DNA of 41,330 nucleotides from Sedimentisphaerales bacterium (GTDB lineage Bacteria; Planctomycetota; Phycisphaerae; Sedimentisphaerales; Anaerobacaceae), in contig JAFGEF010000066.1 in NCBI GenBank assembly GCA_016931715.1, positions 1 to 41,330 of the forward strand, read 5' to 3'. A program made the position numbers and the translations under genes. The notes beneath the pieces were generated by a model, which made no database searches, was not told the origin of the DNA, and saw only the letters and a program-made list of their open reading frames with translations. Positions 35,201 through 41,330 of the stretch are shown here, piece by piece (positions within the stretch are counted from its first letter, which is position 1; each line of letters begins with the position of its first letter).

Positions 35201-35340
35201 ACAGTTATATAAGGTATGTCCACTTTTGGCATTAATTCAAGTCCCATTTTCCGATATGAATTTACGCCGAGAATAGTCAGCCCGATTATGAGACAGCTCA
35301 TTGCGACAGGTCTTTTTATGGAAGCATTGGAAAGAAACAT
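32254..35340 (-). CDS. RND efflux transporter permease (AcrB/HAE1-like), lacking the TM4 Asp pair
   Basis: 1028 residues, the normal length for a trimeric AcrB-type inner-membrane pump, with twelve transmembrane helices in two halves and two large periplasmic loops (about 38-335 and 560-860). Family motifs are clear (KRPVAMSCLIIGLTILG, YPGATPEQIE, GSVMMIGIVVNNAILIMD). AcrB's proton-relay Asp407-Asp408 (LLVDDAIVVVE) is replaced by Thr399-Asn400 (GILVTNSIVVLE), and the TM10 Lys940 position is Asn928. The energy coupling may therefore differ from classical drug/proton antiport. Its ATG overlaps the adaptor stop (TAATG). Substrate unknown. Confidence 0.93.
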   Translation of the reverse strand: MFLSNASIKRPVAMSCLIIGLTILGVNSYRKMGLELMPKVDIPYITVATVYPGATPEQIETDVAKRIEDQVVTIDGLKHVSSACMENVCQTLLEFNLGIDVDIAATDVREKLDLIKADFPEDVEDPKILKFDINAQAIVNLALTGDVSLDELYDFADNALRDRLTVISGVADVELIGGAKREVHIVIDRDKLAAKGLSSSNVVEAIKNGIRTIPSGRIQESGREFTVKFDAEFKNIADIGNLEVANENNQRCYIRDIGQIVMTTEELRQKAAIDGKPCIYIKIKKKAEANAVRVVSSVKTEMANIIQELPGGMELIWINDDGRFIEATVESAWLNVLGGIVLTALILFLFLYNIRATMVVGITMPLTIIIGLFFMQMSGYSLNMSTLIAIGMSVGILVTNSIVVLEAIVKRLDKTGDPKEASRLGTSEAFIAVLASAGTNIVVLFPIAMMGGIIGSFMKPLAMSMLIMTAVSLFISFTLTPILCSILLKPRQTQRKGILFGMETQFNRLLGTIINGYRRLLSFNEKHRIAAIATLLLVIVLFVQSMSLTKKIGFGFVTESDQAKLFVRLEYPTWYDLKKTSGRIEQVEQMLNNLPELKHILVSIGKVEGVIGQSSEGVYLAQVLLVFSDRDKRTLSIDELQTEVRNRLKDYPEALVSVSQPAIVGGQSQDIELKIAGREFETLDSLAIRTQQLADNINGIEDADTTVRTGKPELAIMPNRSVLSDLGIPAVGLGMTLRANLEGLNAGIFKRGDRNYDIVVKFASQEGKQQVEQFMFPAAAGKPISLTNLANINQRIAPIQITREDKQRVAKVLANLGSNLPLGTAVNLISKEIDEKGQFPSGYKYKFTGMYERMSEANTAFAEAGMIAVILVILTLAAILESFKQPWLILVTLPLAMIGVMWALALAGISIDMFVLMGSVMMIGIVVNNAILIMDQLNVHIKEGVPVHKAMISAACEEFRPVAMITFAAVLGMLPLALSKGIGAEMRNGVGIASVGGILISGILTLIVMPILYDLFTRKNKKHTGKEK

Positions 35341-36569
35341 TAATCAGACTCCTTTAGTATTGAAACAGTTGTGCCTTCGTTGAGCATATTTTGTCCCATA
35401 GAGACAACCTGCGCGGATTCAGTTATCTTGCCGTCAACTATTTCCACCCAGCCATCATTTTCAAATCCCGTCCGGACAACTCTCATATGAGCGATGTCAC
35501 CTTCAGTAATGAATACTACTGACTGATTCGAACGCTGCTGAACTGAAACAACAGGCACACCAAGTCCCTCACGGCTTGCAAGAATTACTTTTATTTCTGC
35601 CATTGCTCCAGGAGCGACGCCCGCGGGAGGATTTTCAATTAAACATTTGACTTCAAAAGTTCGAAGTTTTGACTGGATTGTCGGGCTTTTGTATGATACT
35701 GTCTGATTTCCCAGTTCAACCCCGGAAACTGTCACCCGCATTATCGTCTGACCTGTAATTACTGCCGGATAAATTGCGGCAGGAAGAAACGCGCTGATTT
35801 CGATTATATTCGGATCTTCGATTCTCAGCACGGGAACACCAGGCGAACCCGTTTCTCCAGGTTCAGCCATTCGCATACTTACAACACCCTTGATAGGAGC
35901 AATTACTGTGGTATCAGTTAAATCCTTGCGAGCGATGGCAAGGGCAGCTTCAGCCTGGCGGACATGCTCGGCGGCTAATTCCACCTGTGCCTGTGAAACT
36001 TTTACACTTGCTGCGAGCTGCTTGTATTCTGACTGCTGCTTCTCGAAAACATCCTGTGTTGTTGCGTTTTGCTCGAGCAAACGTTCGAAACGTTTGAAGT
36101 CAAGCTCTGCTTTTTCAAAGTCCGCCGTGACTTTTTCAAGGCTTGCATTTGCTTGTTTTCCTGCACAAATCGCAACAGCTAAATCATGTTCCCTGATTGT
36201 TACGCTTTGCTGAAGCTTCAAGGCATCTGTATGGAATAACTTTGTTTCTCCGGCTATTACACTATTTCCTTCATCAACAAAGAATTCCTCGATGGTTCCG
36301 GGTATCCTGGGAGAGACTAATGCAGCATTTTTCGCTTCGACATTCCCCTGTGCAGCGATAACCTGCTCGAAAGTCCGCCTGACGGGATTGCTGATAACTA
36401 CAGGCACACGTGCGTTTTGCGCCTGGCTGTCAGTTGTCTCAACCGCCTGGCTCTGTTGAGATTTATATATCCAGAAGCCTCCTGCTCCGGTTATAATAAA
36501 ACAAATTAAAACAAAACATAAACGACTTAATACATTAGAATTCTTTCCTGTTGATTTATTTTGTGTCAT
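35340..36569 (-). CDS. RND periplasmic adaptor (membrane fusion protein)
   Basis: 409 residues. A single N-terminal membrane helix (LCFVLICFIITGAGGFWIY) is followed by the split lipoyl domain (ISNPVRRTFEQVIAAQGNVE ... LVSPRIPGTIEEFFVDEGN), a long alpha-hairpin (about 115-215), the second lipoyl half (VIAPIKGVVSMRMAEPGETG), a beta-barrel and a membrane-proximal domain. It bridges the RND pump to the TolC-like channel. The start overlaps the TolC-like gene by 14 bp and the end overlaps the pump start by one base, so the three proteins are translationally coupled. Confidence 0.93.
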   Translation of the reverse strand: MTQNKSTGKNSNVLSRLCFVLICFIITGAGGFWIYKSQQSQAVETTDSQAQNARVPVVISNPVRRTFEQVIAAQGNVEAKNAALVSPRIPGTIEEFFVDEGNSVIAGETKLFHTDALKLQQSVTIREHDLAVAICAGKQANASLEKVTADFEKAELDFKRFERLLEQNATTQDVFEKQQSEYKQLAASVKVSQAQVELAAEHVRQAEAALAIARKDLTDTTVIAPIKGVVSMRMAEPGETGSPGVPVLRIEDPNIIEISAFLPAAIYPAVITGQTIMRVTVSGVELGNQTVSYKSPTIQSKLRTFEVKCLIENPPAGVAPGAMAEIKVILASREGLGVPVVSVQQRSNQSVVFITEGDIAHMRVVRTGFENDGWVEIVDGKITESAQVVSMGQNMLNEGTTVSILKESD

Positions 36570-37959
36570 TGTTTGAATCCTCGAATTTTGTTTTGGTATG
36601 TCCCATTACATTATTGAGCATAGCGATACATGTTTGATATTGAAAACGAGCCTGAAGACTCTGTACCTCTGCATTTTGTGCTTCGGCTGTCATCATCAGC
36701 ATATCGCTGGTTTGAATTAGTCCCTGCTCGTATTGCTTCTTAATTTCAGCCAAATGTATCGCGCTCGTTTTCTCAATTTGTTCGGTTAATTCTACAAGGT
36801 CTTTTGCTGTTTGCACCTGGTCTGATGCACGAATTACCTGAATCATAAGTGTGATAGCAGCCTGATCCCGGCGAAGGAGTGAAGCCTGTCTTAATTCCTT
36901 TGCGGCCTTGTAATAATTCACATTTGCAAGTCCGTCAAAAAGAGTTATCGCCGCACTGATACCGCCCAGCCAGTAATTTGTAAAAACCTGATGTGAATCC
37001 GAAGTATCTATTCGGGCGGCGTATCCGTATAAATTAGGTATAAAAGCAGTAACAGCCGCACGAATTTTTTCTTTTTCAACGGCTGCTTCTCTGTCTGAAA
37101 TAGACATACTCGGATGATTCAAAAGCGCTTCAGTAATTAAATCCTCAAGTGAACCTTCCGGAACTTCCAAATTCAATTGTGTTTCAAGTGAGACATCTTC
37201 GAGCGGATTCAGTCCCATATTTGCCATCAATTCCGCTTTTGCCTGTTTGTGAGAATTTTTTGTCCTTTGTAATTCTGTTTGACGAGTTAAAACAAGAGAA
37301 TTTGCCTGTTCAACTTTCCAGTCATTGGCTATTCCTTCGACGCCGAGAGCTTTCAATTCGCGCTGGACAGCTTTCGCGGCGTTCAACTGGCTTTCTGTAA
37401 CTATAAGCATTTTTTCCAGGGAAAGGCACTGGAAATATTGTGCTGTAATCTGCAGAGCAATAGATTGTCTTGTGTATTCGGTTACTAATTTGGAAATTTC
37501 GTATCCGTGGGTATGCAATGCATACATACACCATGTTGCGGGATTAAATATCGATAATTGAATATTCCATGTTATTTCTCTGACATCCTTGTCTTGCATC
37601 GGGATACCAGTGGAACCAAATTGAATCATTGGCTGAGGATCAAACCATTTTTTATCATAATTCAAACTGACCGCAGGAAGAAAATTCGCAAACGATACTT
37701 TTTTCTCAAGTAAAGCCAATCGCTGTTTAATTTCGTTTTCCTTGATTGCAAGACTATTATCCATCGAAATACGAATGCAGTCATCTAAATTCAGCGGCTC
37801 ATTCCCATCCAAAATTTCTCGCGTTTTTTGGGCGAGTTGCAAAGGATAATTTTCTGCATGTTTCTGACGAATTTCTTCGCTGTTATAACTGCTGCAGCCA
37901 GAGATGAGAAATAAACAAATTGTTAGCATTATGTGTATATGATTTATTTTTTCAGGCAT
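36556..37959 (-). CDS. TolC-family outer-membrane efflux lipoprotein
   Basis: 467 residues. A lipoprotein signal (IMLTICLFLISGC, lipobox LISGC with Cys22) is followed by two outer-membrane-efflux-protein repeats rich in long helices (LDDCIRISMDNSLAIKENEI and TQYFQCLSLEKMLIVTESQL; ITEALLNHPSMSISDREAAV). The length matches OprM/CusC-type channels. It starts one base after the tetR stop, with AAGGAA as ribosome-binding site, so it belongs to the tetR-led operon. Confidence 0.92.
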   Translation of the reverse strand: MPEKINHIHIMLTICLFLISGCSSYNSEEIRQKHAENYPLQLAQKTREILDGNEPLNLDDCIRISMDNSLAIKENEIKQRLALLEKKVSFANFLPAVSLNYDKKWFDPQPMIQFGSTGIPMQDKDVREITWNIQLSIFNPATWCMYALHTHGYEISKLVTEYTRQSIALQITAQYFQCLSLEKMLIVTESQLNAAKAVQRELKALGVEGIANDWKVEQANSLVLTRQTELQRTKNSHKQAKAELMANMGLNPLEDVSLETQLNLEVPEGSLEDLITEALLNHPSMSISDREAAVEKEKIRAAVTAFIPNLYGYAARIDTSDSHQVFTNYWLGGISAAITLFDGLANVNYYKAAKELRQASLLRRDQAAITLMIQVIRASDQVQTAKDLVELTEQIEKTSAIHLAEIKKQYEQGLIQTSDMLMMTAEAQNAEVQSLQARFQYQTCIAMLNNVMGHTKTKFEDSNNDTK

Positions 37960-37960
37960 A

Positions 37961-38581
37961 TTATTCCTTTGGGAGCAGTAGTCCTTCGAGAAATAACTGC
38001 TCTACTTTTTTAAACATATCAGTAACTGTTTCTTTGTTACAACGACCTGTCGTCTCGAATATTATTGTCTCAAGAATGGATGACAATGATTTTGCGGCAA
38101 TTTCAGGGTCCACTGCACGGAAGATACCTTTTTGGATCCCCTGACTAATAATATGAGTTAATTTTATATCGAGTATTTCATGAATTTTGCTTTTTTCTCG
38201 AATATTTGAGAATTTTGACCCAAAAGTTCCTACTTCTGTAGCATAAAGTTTTATAATTTTACCGAATTTTTCCTGAATATTCGGCATATGCCTGATGAAT
38301 TCCAATAGGCTCTCTTTTTCACTAACTGGTCTGTTTAATATCTCCATGAATTCACTTACAACATGCTCACCTGTTCTGTTAATTAACTCTTCAAATAGTA
38401 TCTCTTTGCTAGTAAAAAAATTGTATAGCGTGCCTACTGCAAACTCGGATGTTTCAGCTATTTGCTGCATCGAAACATTATTAAAACCATATTTTGAAAA
38501 AAGGTCTAAAGCGTGATTAAGAATTTCCTGCCTATGCTGTAAACGCTCACGTTCTTTTCTCTGTAATTGTTTTTCTGTCAT
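37961..38581 (-). CDS. TetR/AcrR-family repressor of the efflux operon
   Basis: 206 residues. N-terminal TetR helix-turn-helix (about 14-62): ILNHALDLFSKYGFNNVSMQ, QIAETSEFAVGTLYNFFTSK. The C-terminal ligand-binding part is helical and divergent. It is first in a four-gene operon with the TolC, adaptor and RND genes. Two 16-bp palindromes just upstream are the likely operators, giving autorepression lifted by a pump substrate. The inducer is unknown. Confidence 0.93.
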   Translation of the reverse strand: MTEKQLQRKERERLQHRQEILNHALDLFSKYGFNNVSMQQIAETSEFAVGTLYNFFTSKEILFEELINRTGEHVVSEFMEILNRPVSEKESLLEFIRHMPNIQEKFGKIIKLYATEVGTFGSKFSNIREKSKIHEILDIKLTHIISQGIQKGIFRAVDPEIAAKSLSSILETIIFETTGRCNKETVTDMFKKVEQLFLEGLLLPKE

Positions 38582-38605
38582 TTTTTGGCCTTATCATATT
38601 GTTAA

Positions 38606-38640
38606 ATGAATATATATTCATATTATGAATACTTGTTCAT
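38606..38640. promoter_or_regulatory. tandem TetR-type operators
   Basis: ATGAATATATATTCAT (38606-38621) and ATGAATACTTGTTCAT (38625-38640) share the form ATGAAT-N4-(A/G)TTCAT. Their centres are 19 bp apart, about two helical turns. They lie 25 bp upstream of the tetR start and within the divergent region shared with the XylR-type gene. Two matched palindromes of this kind argue for a real operator pair. Confidence 0.75.
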
Positions 38641-38790
38641 TTTAAGGCAAGAAAAATCTTGAGGTTTGGAAAATATTCACAAGAAACTTTAAGGTTGAAT
38701 TTTTTGTCTTTTCTTCCAAATGCGCAAAAGGTAAAATAAAATATATTAATGGGGGGATATAAAAAAGTTATTGATAATTAAGGTGCATAT

Positions 38791-39975
38791 ATGCAGGGTA
38801 CTTACAAAGTTCTTTTAATGATGGAGACCTCGCGAAAGTATGGACGGTCGATTCTTCGCGGCATATCTAAGTACTCCCGGCTTAACGGGCCGTGGATATT
38901 TTATAGACAGGCTCCATTTTACTGGGATATTGAGAATAAAAATACGAGCATAGAACATCTTCTCAACCTTAATATTGATGGTATAATCCTTCGCGAGCAG
39001 CGAGAAACCGGGCTGACTGAAAAAGTTCTTGCGAAGGGACTTCCAGTTGTTGTTTCACCTTATCGGGAGCTTTTTCAGGACTTGCCGAATATAATTACGG
39101 ATGATGAAGCCATTGGTAAAATAGCGGCTGAACATCTTCTTCATAAAGGATTTAGGCATTTTGCGTATTGTGGTTTCGGAAGCAGGTATTACTGGTCACG
39201 TGAACGTGGAAAGAGTTTTCTCGCGAGTATTGAGAAAGCAGGGTTTAAAGCTCATTCCTATGAATACGAACAGCCAAAATCTGAATTTCAGCACTCCTGG
39301 GAGCAGGAGCAGAATATACTTGTTGATTGGCTCAGTGGATTACCAAAACCGGTTGCGATTATGGCATGTAATGATGATAGGAGCCAGCATGTTCTCGAAG
39401 CATGCAAGATTGCAGGATTTGAGGTACCGGAGCAGGTAGCTATCATCGGACTTGGCGATGATGATCTTGTATGCGATTTGGCTATGCCGCCTTTATCCAG
39501 TATAGCTATCGGTGCAGAAAAAGCTGGATTTGAGGCCGCCGCAATGCTTGATAAGCTGATGAGTAGCCGGAAGGTTTCAATTCAGAATATTATTGTACCA
39601 ACGTTGTATATAGCTGCCAGGCAATCTACGGACATTTTGAAAATTAACGACCCCTATGTGGCGCAGGCGCTGCAATTTATTCATAAATTCGCAAGGAAAG
39701 AGTCGATTCAGGTCTCTGATGTACTTAAAGCGGTACCAGTCTCGCGAAGGAGTTTATATGAACGTTTTGCGCGGGTACTTGGCCGCTCTGTTCACGAGGA
39801 AATAAAGCATGTGCGTGCAGACCAGTTTGCGCGTATGTTAGTCGATACGAATCTTCCTGTTTCACAAATTGCTTCATTAATGGGTTGTGCTGATATGAAG
39901 AATCTCGCCCGTTATTTCAAGCAGGCCAAGGGGCTTAGCCCTCTTCAATATCGAAAACAATATTCACTTAGATAA
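38791..39975 (+). CDS. XylR-type AraC-family transcription regulator
   Basis: 394 residues, close to E. coli XylR (392). Residues 1-280 form a LacI/periplasmic-binding-protein-like sugar-sensing domain (VLLMMETSRKYGRSILRGIS, IITDDEAIGKIAAEHLLHKG, VAIMACNDDRSQHVLEACK, VAIIGLGDDDLVCDLAMPPL). Residues 285-394 form two AraC helix-turn-helix motifs (VSRRSLYERFARVLGRSVHE and VSQIASLMGCADMKNLARYF). AAGGTG precedes the ATG. Such regulators sense a carbohydrate and act on nearby polysaccharide-use genes in this group; the LamG gene downstream is the nearest candidate target (inference). Confidence 0.92.
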   Translation: MQGTYKVLLMMETSRKYGRSILRGISKYSRLNGPWIFYRQAPFYWDIENKNTSIEHLLNLNIDGIILREQRETGLTEKVLAKGLPVVVSPYRELFQDLPNIITDDEAIGKIAAEHLLHKGFRHFAYCGFGSRYYWSRERGKSFLASIEKAGFKAHSYEYEQPKSEFQHSWEQEQNILVDWLSGLPKPVAIMACNDDRSQHVLEACKIAGFEVPEQVAIIGLGDDDLVCDLAMPPLSSIAIGAEKAGFEAAAMLDKLMSSRKVSIQNIIVPTLYIAARQSTDILKINDPYVAQALQFIHKFARKESIQVSDVLKAVPVSRRSLYERFARVLGRSVHEEIKHVRADQFARMLVDTNLPVSQIASLMGCADMKNLARYFKQAKGLSPLQYRKQYSLR

Positions 39976-40292
39976 AACAGCATGCAATGCACACAAAGAA
40001 GAATAATAAAAACAAATTGAGGTATGTATTTCAGCTTTTATATTTAATAATAGATATAAAAGTTTAGTATTGAAATAAAATAGGATATTTTGCTATAATA
40101 TATTAAGAAACCTTGTTGTTAATTTGTTTTCAAGAGGAGGCAAAAACAGGAGAAATCTTGAAAAAGATTGCTCAAAAGAAAAAAAGAGTTTGAAAAAGCC
40201 CAAAACAAAAAAGTATAAAGATACTGTGGTGTCATTATTTATACTTCAGATCTTAACATCAATAATGTTTATCTTTATGAAGGAGGTATATT
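39976..40292 (+). other. long intergenic / 5' leader before the LamG gene
   Basis: 317 bp without a standard gene. It holds an AT-rich inverted repeat at 40035-40062 (CTTTTATAT / ATATAAAAG, 10-nt loop), possibly the end of the regulator transcript. An 11-codon mini-ORF (TTG 40158 to TGA 40193) follows an AGGAG. A larger stem-loop lies at 40212-40245, then the AAGGAGG of the next gene. It may be a structured leader; no known riboswitch class is recognised. Confidence 0.45.
40212..40245 (+). repeat. stem-loop in the leader of the LamG gene
   Basis: AGTATAAA (40212-40219) pairs with TTTATACT (40238-40245), and inside it GATAC pairs with GTGTC across a TGTG loop, with a 4-nt bulge on the 3' side. 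It is about 35 nt before the Shine-Dalgarno sequence. It has no U-run, so it is not a classical terminator. Confidence 0.5.
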
Positions 40293-41330
40293 ATGTGTAA
40301 GAAACTTATTTTTTTAACATCTTTTATGATGGTACTATTGCCTAACCTTGTAACTACTGTCAATGCTATAGACCAAAGAATTGTGGGCTGGTGGAAACTC
40401 GATGACGGCACAGGGACGGTTGCCATGGACTCGAGTGCCAACGGGCAAAATGGGACGCTTCTGAACGAGCCCACGTGGGATTCGGCTGGTATGCAAGGAG
40501 GCTGCCTGCAGTTCGATGGAACCAATGATCGTGTCAACATTACCGGCACGTGGACTATTCCGCAGTATACGGTAAGCTTGTGGTTTAAACAGGATGCTGC
40601 AGTTACTGTCCAGAAAGATATATTCTCACTGGAGAACCAGACTGTGGCTGTAGGCGCAGGGGGCATTTTGATGGAAGTCGGCACCGATGGCCGTTTACGT
40701 TTCCTGCACCGCGCTCCTTTTTCCGGGACCGGAGGGGCTGCTATGGAAAGTCTCTATACCCCTGCAGTGACCACTGGTGTATGGCATCACTGGGCGGTGG
40801 TTAAAACGGCTACTGACATGATTTCTTACGTCGATGGCATACTTGCTGGAACTCAGGCAAATCCCAACTTGTTCGATACGCCGGGGGACACAGTTACCAT
40901 TGGTGATATTGATAGCCGACAGATGCGACCTTGGAATGGCCTGATCGATGATGTGAGAATATACAACGCGGCACTGTCTGAAGCTGAGATTAAACAGGTA
41001 ATGGAAAATATGGCTAATGTTACCGCGAGCAATCCTCAACCGAGAAATGGAGAGACAGATGTTGCTCGAGATGTAACTCTTAGCTGGACATCCGGAGAAT
41101 TAGCTGATACTCATAATGTATTTTTCGGTACAGATTTCAACGATGTTAATAACGCAACTATTGCCAGTCATGACAATGTTGCATTGACTGAAGGTCTGGA
41201 TGTAAATAACTTTGATCCGGGCTCTCTCGAATATGGCACAACCTACTACTGGAGAGTCGATGAAGTCAACGCTCCTTCAAGCCCGGGTTCGTATAAAGGG
41301 CAGGTATGGCAATTCTCAGTAGAACCTTAC
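40293..41330 (+). CDS. secreted LamG-domain (concanavalin A-like) protein, 3' end outside the window
   Basis: 346 codons to the window edge, open throughout. A strong AAGGAGG lies 6 nt before the ATG. A signal peptide (CKKLIFLTSFMMVLLPNLVT, cleaved near VNA-I) is followed by a LamG/Laminin_G_3 lectin-like domain (about 30-235: WWKLDDGTGTVAMDSSANG, LQFDGTNDRVNI, YTVSLWFKQ, WHHWAVVKTATDMISYVDG, WNGLIDDVRIYNAALSEAE). From about 248 a fibronectin-III-like segment begins (ASNPQPRNGETDVARDVTLSW, YGTTYYWRVDEVN). Such proteins are usually surface carbohydrate-binding or degrading proteins in anaerobic planctomycetes, and a dockerin or catalytic domain may follow. Substrate not readable from this part. 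Confidence 0.88.
   Translation, partial: MCKKLIFLTSFMMVLLPNLVTTVNAIDQRIVGWWKLDDGTGTVAMDSSANGQNGTLLNEPTWDSAGMQGGCLQFDGTNDRVNITGTWTIPQYTVSLWFKQDAAVTVQKDIFSLENQTVAVGAGGILMEVGTDGRLRFLHRAPFSGTGGAAMESLYTPAVTTGVWHHWAVVKTATDMISYVDGILAGTQANPNLFDTPGDTVTIGDIDSRQMRPWNGLIDDVRIYNAALSEAEIKQVMENMANVTASNPQPRNGETDVARDVTLSWTSGELADTHNVFFGTDFNDVNNATIASHDNVALTEGLDVNNFDPGSLEYGTTYYWRVDEVNAPSSPGSYKGQVWQFSVEPY

Noticed and set aside
1..41330. CRISPR arrays, insertion sequences, prophage genes, rRNA
   Set aside because: No regularly spaced repeats, transposase, integrase or phage genes, and no rRNA sequence seen; the only RNA gene recognised is tRNA-Sec.

Overview
The window looks like a chromosomal segment of an anaerobic, AT-rich planctomycete, probably Phycisphaerae/Sedimentisphaerales-like. 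This is inferred from a dockerin-tagged C10 peptidase, a LamG surface protein, giant secreted proteins built from carboxypeptidase-regulatory-like (CarboxypepD_reg) repeats, a BlaI/M56 (BlaR1-like) pair with a very large extracytoplasmic part, a XylR-type AraC regulator and two groEL copies. No 16S rRNA or other phylogenetic marker is present to confirm it.

Layout. 1-99: tail of an unknown gene. 177-1889 (-): secreted C10 peptidase with dockerin, probably starting at an AUU codon. 2085-3746 (+): fused AroD-AroE. 3756-9576 (-): chaperone cluster groEL1-groES-groEL2-dnaJ-grpE-FmdB-type zinc ribbon. 9926-13012 (+): two selenoprotein genes, each interrupted by an in-frame UGA that a conventional reading takes as a stop. 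13094-13212: REP-like intergenic element. 13227-20588 (+): three co-oriented secreted proteins with CarboxypepD_reg repeats and a C-terminal TlpA-like domain that has lost its CxxC. 20771-28668 (+): BlaI-like repressor and a 2503-residue M56 receptor whose exterior carries the same domains. 28683-30550 (-): NapH-like polyferredoxin, a third (tiny) selenoprotein, the tRNA-Sec gene, and a Lys-rich secreted coiled-coil protein. 30634-32169 (-): mscL and two small hypotheticals. 32254-38581 (-): TetR-TolC-adaptor-RND efflux operon with a double operator upstream. 38791-39975 (+): XylR-type regulator. 40293-end (+): LamG protein cut by the window edge.

The main result is selenocysteine decoding. 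A clear tRNA-Sec gene (UCA anticodon, 8-bp acceptor stem, long variable arm) lies in the same window as three UGA codons, each followed at 14-16 nt by a hairpin with a G-containing apical loop. In two of them the reading frame continues past the UGA into what otherwise looks like a separate gene. Both have the same Tyr-Gly-Sec-Gly-Gly-Thr-Cys core, and the two hairpins differ by three compensated base pairs. I do not recognise this family and consider it a candidate undescribed selenoprotein family. The third, next to tRNA-Sec, ends Cys-Ala-Thr-Sec-Gly-His and sits upstream of a membrane polyferredoxin.

The second theme is an envelope module at 13.2-28.7 kb: secreted proteins and an M56 receptor all share a thioredoxin-fold domain in which the WCxxC region reads EQRPSRN. 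The BlaI-type operator covers the -10 box of the repressor's own promoter. The signal sensed is unknown. All functions are inferred from sequence reading only; no database search was run.
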